DNA of 43,043 nt from Clostridium sp. CAG:568 (GTDB lineage: Bacteria > Bacillota_I > Bacilli_A > RFN20 > CAG-288), in assembly GCA_000434395.1 (NCBI GenBank), contig FR878751.1:1-43043 (forward strand), given 5' to 3'. The position numbers were made by a program, and so were the translations under genes. Positions 39,681-43,043 of this stretch are shown here, one piece after another. The notes beneath the pieces are model-generated. The model saw only the letters and a list, made by a program, of their open reading frames with translations. It was not told the origin of the DNA and searched no databases. The stretch's first letter is position 1. Every line of letters starts with the position of its first letter.

Positions 39681-41141
39681 TTAATCGTCTCCACCTAAGG
39701 CTTCTATTCCAGTCTTTATTTTTGTCTTACTAGTCTTGATATTTTTTACAAACATGAAGATAGCTAAGGATGTTGCAGCACAAATTAAAGCATAGACCGG
39801 AAGAATTGAGAAATCAAATCCAGGAACTAAAAGTAACAATCCTAATAAGCAAGGTGTGATTGTTTGAGCGGCCATTGATGAAGCATAATAATAACCTGTG
39901 AATGCTCCAACCTTCTTTGCTGAGCATAACTCCAAAACCATAGGCAATGAATTAGCATGAACAAATGACATTCCAACACCTTTGATAAACCAAATGAAGT
40001 AAATATAAATAGGAAATGCATTATATTGACCAGCAGCAGGTTCGGTGACTGGAATGACATAAGTCAGGATAGTCCAGACGACATAAGCAGTTATTGTTGC
40101 TATTAATCCAGAAGAAACAGTCCATTTTCTTCCAATCTTACTAGCTATAAATCCACCGACAGCAAATCCGATTACGCTTCCTGCACCACCGACTATTGTA
40201 TTTATCATATTTCCACTACTTTTAGCCATCAAATGATATTGAGTGTAGTTACCCATGAAGGTGCTGATTCCATTATCAGCCATGAACCAGAAGAACTCTG
40301 CCACTAAGATTAAGAGAAGCATAGTCTTATTAGCCTTACTCATAGTCTGATTCTCATCAGCTATTTTACCTTCGACTTCAGCTTCTTCTTCACCTCTCTT
40401 CATTTCAGGTTCCAATTGTTTTTCTAACTTATTTTCATCGATGGTGAAGAATAAAACAAGTGCAGATATAATCATTAAGATGGAAGCTATTAAAAATGGT
40501 GATTCTATAATCCAAATATTTGCTTGGTTTGTAGCCCATAAATCATTGCTGGATGACGTTCCACCCAAATATTCGGATAGAACGAATACGAGTCCGACCA
40601 ATGTAGCACAAGCTCCACCGAGGTAACCCATTATGTTGATCATTCCATTAGCTTTGCTTCTCAAGGGCTTAGGAGTTATATCAGGCATCAAAGCGACAGC
40701 TGGATTTCTATACATCATAGCAAAGAAAACAACTATTAACATCATAACGATAGTTCCAACTAAGCTGTGATAATGGAATAAGACAGGAATAAACGGAAAT
40801 GCTATCGCACATATAAATGTTCCTACTAATATATAAGGCATTCTTTTTCCTATCTTCGTATGTGTCTTATCGGATAACTTGCCGAAGATTGGAAGCATTA
40901 TTAAGGCTGCTAAGTTATCCATAGCCATAATGATTCCAACTAAGTATTGAACTTCTTCTTCAGTTTTAGCTCCCATGGCTTCCTTAAACAATTCTGTTAA
41001 GAAAGTCGGTGTCCAAGAATCATAGACTTGCCACAACAACAAGATTCCAAAGAAAGCAAATCCGATTAAAAAAGTTCTTTTGTAATTAAGCTTCAAAGGT
41101 TGACTGTCCTCTTCAATTTTAGTGCTGTTTTTGTTGCCCAT
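39681..41141 (-). CDS. MFS transporter, GPH/sugar:cation symporter-like
   Basis: This 486-residue membrane protein has 12 hydrophobic segments in two halves, separated by a charged cytoplasmic loop (about residues 225-270, rich in Glu and Lys). The first half carries the MFS/GPH-type GKLSDKTHTKIGKRMPYIL after segment 2, and the second half its echo, ASKIGRKWTVSSG. This fits the glycoside-pentoside-hexuronide symporters and the related sucrose-type MFS. The substrate cannot be told. I choose the ATG at 41141, which has AAGGA 8-9 bp upstream, over the ATG at 41150, which overlaps that site. No sugar-hydrolase gene lies beside it. It is divergent from the two-component system across a 370-bp gap. 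Confidence 0.75.
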   Translation of the reverse strand: MGNKNSTKIEEDSQPLKLNYKRTFLIGFAFFGILLLWQVYDSWTPTFLTELFKEAMGAKTEEEVQYLVGIIMAMDNLAALIMLPIFGKLSDKTHTKIGKRMPYILVGTFICAIAFPFIPVLFHYHSLVGTIVMMLIVVFFAMMYRNPAVALMPDITPKPLRSKANGMINIMGYLGGACATLVGLVFVLSEYLGGTSSSNDLWATNQANIWIIESPFLIASILMIISALVLFFTIDENKLEKQLEPEMKRGEEEAEVEGKIADENQTMSKANKTMLLLILVAEFFWFMADNGISTFMGNYTQYHLMAKSSGNMINTIVGGAGSVIGFAVGGFIASKIGRKWTVSSGLIATITAYVVWTILTYVIPVTEPAAGQYNAFPIYIYFIWFIKGVGMSFVHANSLPMVLELCSAKKVGAFTGYYYASSMAAQTITPCLLGLLLLVPGFDFSILPVYALICAATSLAIFMFVKNIKTSKTKIKTGIEALGGDD

Positions 41142-41266
41142 AAGCTCCATCCTTATAATGTCGTATAAGTCTGCTCAACCTAAGATATTTTAACAAAACA
41201 TAAAGTATCTTTGTTTAAGTATTATTTTTTCTTTACAAGTTTATTACAATTGCTTGATCGTAATTC

Positions 41267-41294
41267 TTGACTCATGTTTAAAAAATATTACTAA
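41267..41294 (+). promoter_or_regulatory. Possible promoter in the symporter/regulator intergenic region
   Basis: TTGACT (41267-41272) and TACTAA (41289-41294) are 16 bp apart. It would drive the 24-codon frame at 41339 and perhaps the response regulator. The region 41142-41517 holds otherwise only A/T-rich sequence. Confidence 0.35.
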
Positions 41295-41338
41295 TCTTAA
41301 ATATATATAGTAAAATAAAGGAGATGAGGAATTGTAAT

Positions 41339-41413
41339 ATGTATTATGAAATGGAAATTAAAATGAATCATTTGTTTTATTTGGCATTAAATTATCATAG
41401 AAATATGGATTAG
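41339..41413 (+). CDS. Candidate 24-residue small protein or leader peptide
   Basis: An ATG at 41339 opens a 24-codon frame, MYYEMEIKMNHLFYLALNYH then RNMD, ending TAG. It has a strong purine-rich ribosome site (AAAGGAGATGAGGA, 41317-41330) at 8-9 bp spacing, downstream of a possible promoter. The residues are aromatic- and Met-rich, without a clear membrane segment. It lies 104 bp before the response regulator. The good ribosome site is the main evidence; short frames arise by chance in AT-rich DNA. Confidence 0.35.
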   Translation: MYYEMEIKMNHLFYLALNYHRNMD

Positions 41414-41517
41414 GTTTTTATGTGTTTAAGTTTGTCTTTTAGTTTACACTTTTAAATTAAGATTCGTTTAAGGATTATTTATTACTTTATTTATAGCATA
41501 CGAAAGGAGTTTGAATT

Positions 41518-42192
41518 ATGAAAATATTATTGGTGGAAGATGATTTAGATTTAGTCAAAGTACTAAATAAAATATTGATTTTGAATGGATATATTGTCGA
41601 TTGTGCTAATGATGGAATTGAAGCTTTAGATTATTTGAATATAAATTCATATGATTTAGTTATCATGGATATCATGATGCCTAGATTGGATGGAATTTCT
41701 ACATTAAAAAAGATTAGAAAAGATGGAAACTCAGTTCCCGTTTTATTGTTGACTGCTAAATCCATGGTTGATGATAAAGTTGAAGGATTAGATAATGGTG
41801 CTGATGATTATATGACAAAACCTTTCCAATCAAAGGAGTTGTTAGCGAGAATCAGAGCTTTGACTAGAAGACAAAATCAAATAACTACAATGAGTGTGGG
41901 TAATTTGACTTTGGATCCAAATACTTATGAAATGCGTGCTGAAAAAACAATCAAATTAACTAATAAAGAATTTAAAGTTATGGAAGTTTTGATCAGAAAT
42001 ACTAATTCTTATTTAGGAAGTGAAAAAATAATGGATTCTATTTATGATATTTCCAGCGACACTGAGATTGGAGTTATTTGGGTTTTCATTTCAACTCTCA
42101 GAAAGAAATTGGATGAGATTGGATCTAACTATAATATTGTAACAAGAAAAGGTGTTGGATATAGGTTAGAAAGTACGCAGAAAAATGATTAA
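41518..42192 (+). CDS. Two-component response regulator, OmpR/PhoB family
   Basis: This 224-residue DNA-binding regulator is phosphorylated by the kinase encoded next. The receiver domain (1-118) has the acidic pocket EDD (7-9), the phosphorylated Asp51 in VIMDIMMPRLDG, Thr79 in LLTAK, and Lys101 in KPF. The C-terminal winged helix (about 128-220) has LTNKEFKVMEVLIRN, the IWVFISTLRKKLDEIG recognition-helix region and a terminal RKGVGYRLE wing. These are standard OmpR-class features. AAAGGAG is 8 bp before the ATG. Its last 8 bp overlap the kinase ATG, so the two are co-translated. The target genes are unknown. The divergent symporter is a candidate by position only. Confidence 0.93.
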   Translation: MKILLVEDDLDLVKVLNKILILNGYIVDCANDGIEALDYLNINSYDLVIMDIMMPRLDGISTLKKIRKDGNSVPVLLLTAKSMVDDKVEGLDNGADDYMTKPFQSKELLARIRALTRRQNQITTMSVGNLTLDPNTYEMRAEKTIKLTNKEFKVMEVLIRNTNSYLGSEKIMDSIYDISSDTEIGVIWVFISTLRKKLDEIGSNYNIVTRKGVGYRLESTQKND

Positions 42193-43043
42193 AAAACTTC
42201 GTTGGAAATTTATCGCAGTAGCAATGATATCTATCATTGTTGTTTTGATGGCGATAATTGGAACGATTACTTTAATAAATTATAATAAAACAGTTGATAA
42301 CATCGATAAAGTTTTGACAGTCCTTGTCGATAATAATGGCAAATTTGATGATCTTGATTTTGGTGATGATAATTTAGAAAATACTGATGGTAACAATAAC
42401 AAAGACAATCTAAATCATCAAAAGGATCATGGTGAGTTCACAAAAGAAACTCCTTATTGGACTAGATTTTTCTCTGTTAAATTCACAAACTCTAATCCTG
42501 ATCCTGCTGTAGATACATCGATGATTGCATCTGTATCTAAAGAAGAAGCTATCGATATGGCTAGAGAAACAATAGATAGCAATTCTATGATTGGCTTTTA
42601 TGGTGCATATAGATATAAAGTAAAGATTGCAGATGATTTCAAATTAGTAGTGTTCGTAGATTGCACTAAAGAGATGCGTTCTATCAGATACTTTGTATTT
42701 ACTGGAACCTGGATATCTTTAGTTGGAATAATAGCTGTTTTTATTATTGTCTTCATTTTTAGCAAAATAGTATTTAATCCTGTTAAAAGAACATATGATA
42801 AGCAAAAGAGATTTGTTACCAATGCAGCTCATGAATTAAAAACTCCGTTGACTATCATATCGGCTAACAATGAATTGATCGATGCACAATATAATTCATT
42901 GGATGAAACACAGGCAATTGATAAGCAAGTGAAGAAATTGACTATCATGATTAATAATCTCACTTTATTATCTAAGCTAGATGAAGAAGACAAAAATGTT
43001 GATTTAAAAGAGAAAGTTGATTGTACTGCACCCCTCTCACTGG
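42185..43043 (+). CDS. Sensor histidine kinase, truncated by the window end
   Basis: The frame opens at ATG 42185 inside the regulator's stop (ATGATTAA) and stays open to the window end, giving about 279 genuine residues. It has membrane segment 1 (about 9-31), an extracellular sensor region of about 135 residues rich in Asp and Asn (42-168), and membrane segment 2 (169-193). The start of a HisKA domain follows, with phospho-acceptor His216 in NAAHELKTPL, a canonical H-box. The catalytic ATPase domain is missing because the sequence ends. The final 22 bases are the terminal inverted sequence and probably are not part of the gene. The sensor domain has no match I recognise. Confidence 0.9.
   Translation, partial: MIKKLRWKFIAVAMISIIVVLMAIIGTITLINYNKTVDNIDKVLTVLVDNNGKFDDLDFGDDNLENTDGNNNKDNLNHQKDHGEFTKETPYWTRFFSVKFTNSNPDPAVDTSMIASVSKEEAIDMARETIDSNSMIGFYGAYRYKVKIADDFKLVVFVDCTKEMRSIRYFVFTGTWISLVGIIAVFIIVFIFSKIVFNPVKRTYDKQKRFVTNAAHELKTPLTIISANNELIDAQYNSLDETQAIDKQVKKLTIMINNLTLLSKLDEEDKNVDLKEKVDCTAPLSL
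43022..43043. repeat. Terminal inverted sequence, right copy (probable adaptor/primer)
   Basis: Exact reverse complement of bases 1-22. In the kinase frame it would encode CTAPLSL, which is unlike the dimerisation-helix sequence expected there. This supports a foreign adaptor or primer joined at the contig end. Confidence 0.75.

Noticed and set aside
42598..42822. Minus-strand 74-codon frame in the histidine kinase
   Set aside because: It is antisense to the kinase frame, which carries clear membrane segments and the H-box. It has no independent support.
1..43043. Mycoplasma-type genetic code (TGA as Trp)
   Set aside because: Full-length oppB and gyrA end at TGA, and tryptophans in conserved proteins are encoded by TGG.
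1..43043. Linear plasmid or phage with terminal inverted repeats
   Set aside because: The content is chromosomal housekeeping genes, no phage or plasmid genes are present, and one end cuts a kinase gene mid-frame.

Overview
The window is AT-rich, low-GC Gram-positive chromosomal DNA, probably from an uncultured, host-associated member of class Bacilli close to the Mollicutes/Erysipelotrichales/RF39 side. This placement is inference. The supporting signs are strong AGGAGG ribosome sites, the yaaA-recF-gyrB-gyrA block, the rnr-smpB pair, the pcrA-ligA-gatCAB block, a folate-type ECF S component, DegV, and an Opp transporter with Mollicutes-like enlarged subunits. TGA ends several genes (oppB, gyrA) and TGG encodes Trp, so the code is standard (table 11), not the Mycoplasma code.

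Layout. 69-527 is a small membrane protein. 575-9893 is a complete oligopeptide ABC transporter operon, oppA-oppB-oppC-oppD-oppF. It has a consensus promoter, a perfect 14-bp stem-loop between oppA and oppB, and a bidirectional terminator. 9962-10745 (minus) holds two tandem paralogous small genes of unknown function. 10994-19659 is the replication/topology block yaaA-recF-gyrB-gyrA, then a glycosyltransferase-like gene coupled to gyrA, then serS. dnaA and dnaN, which flank this block in many Firmicutes, are not present. 19698-21065 (minus) is an O-antigen-polymerase/ligase-like membrane protein. 21250-22234 is degV/fakB. 22301-26551 is rnr-smpB-ECF S component. Convergent to it, 26541-27473 (minus) is an unknown membrane protein and 27539-29179 (minus) is pyrG. 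29498-31572 holds two poorly characterised genes, a zinc-ribbon/helical protein and an alpha/beta-hydrolase-like protein with a degraded active site. 31753-39637 is pcrA-ligA-gatC-gatA-gatB. 39681-41141 (minus) is a GPH/MFS sugar symporter. 41518 to the end is an OmpR-type response regulator and its histidine kinase, which is cut by the window end.

Most genes are housekeeping: DNA repair and supercoiling, tRNA charging through the Glu-tRNAGln amidotransferase route, RNA decay with trans-translation, and CTP synthesis. Peptide, folate and sugar uptake sit beside them, which fits a host-dependent scavenger.

I did not find a convincing large new system such as a defence island, prophage or CRISPR. 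What stands out is the elaboration of ordinary proteins: a roughly 370-residue extracellular insert in OppC, charged helical inserts in OppD and OppF, N-terminal extensions on both gyrase subunits, and a disordered Arg/Gly/His/Tyr-rich tail on RNase R. The duplicated small gene pair and the zinc-ribbon/pseudo-hydrolase neighbourhood are also unusual. The first and last 22 bases of the window are exact inverted copies of each other. This is most simply a library adaptor or primer artefact.
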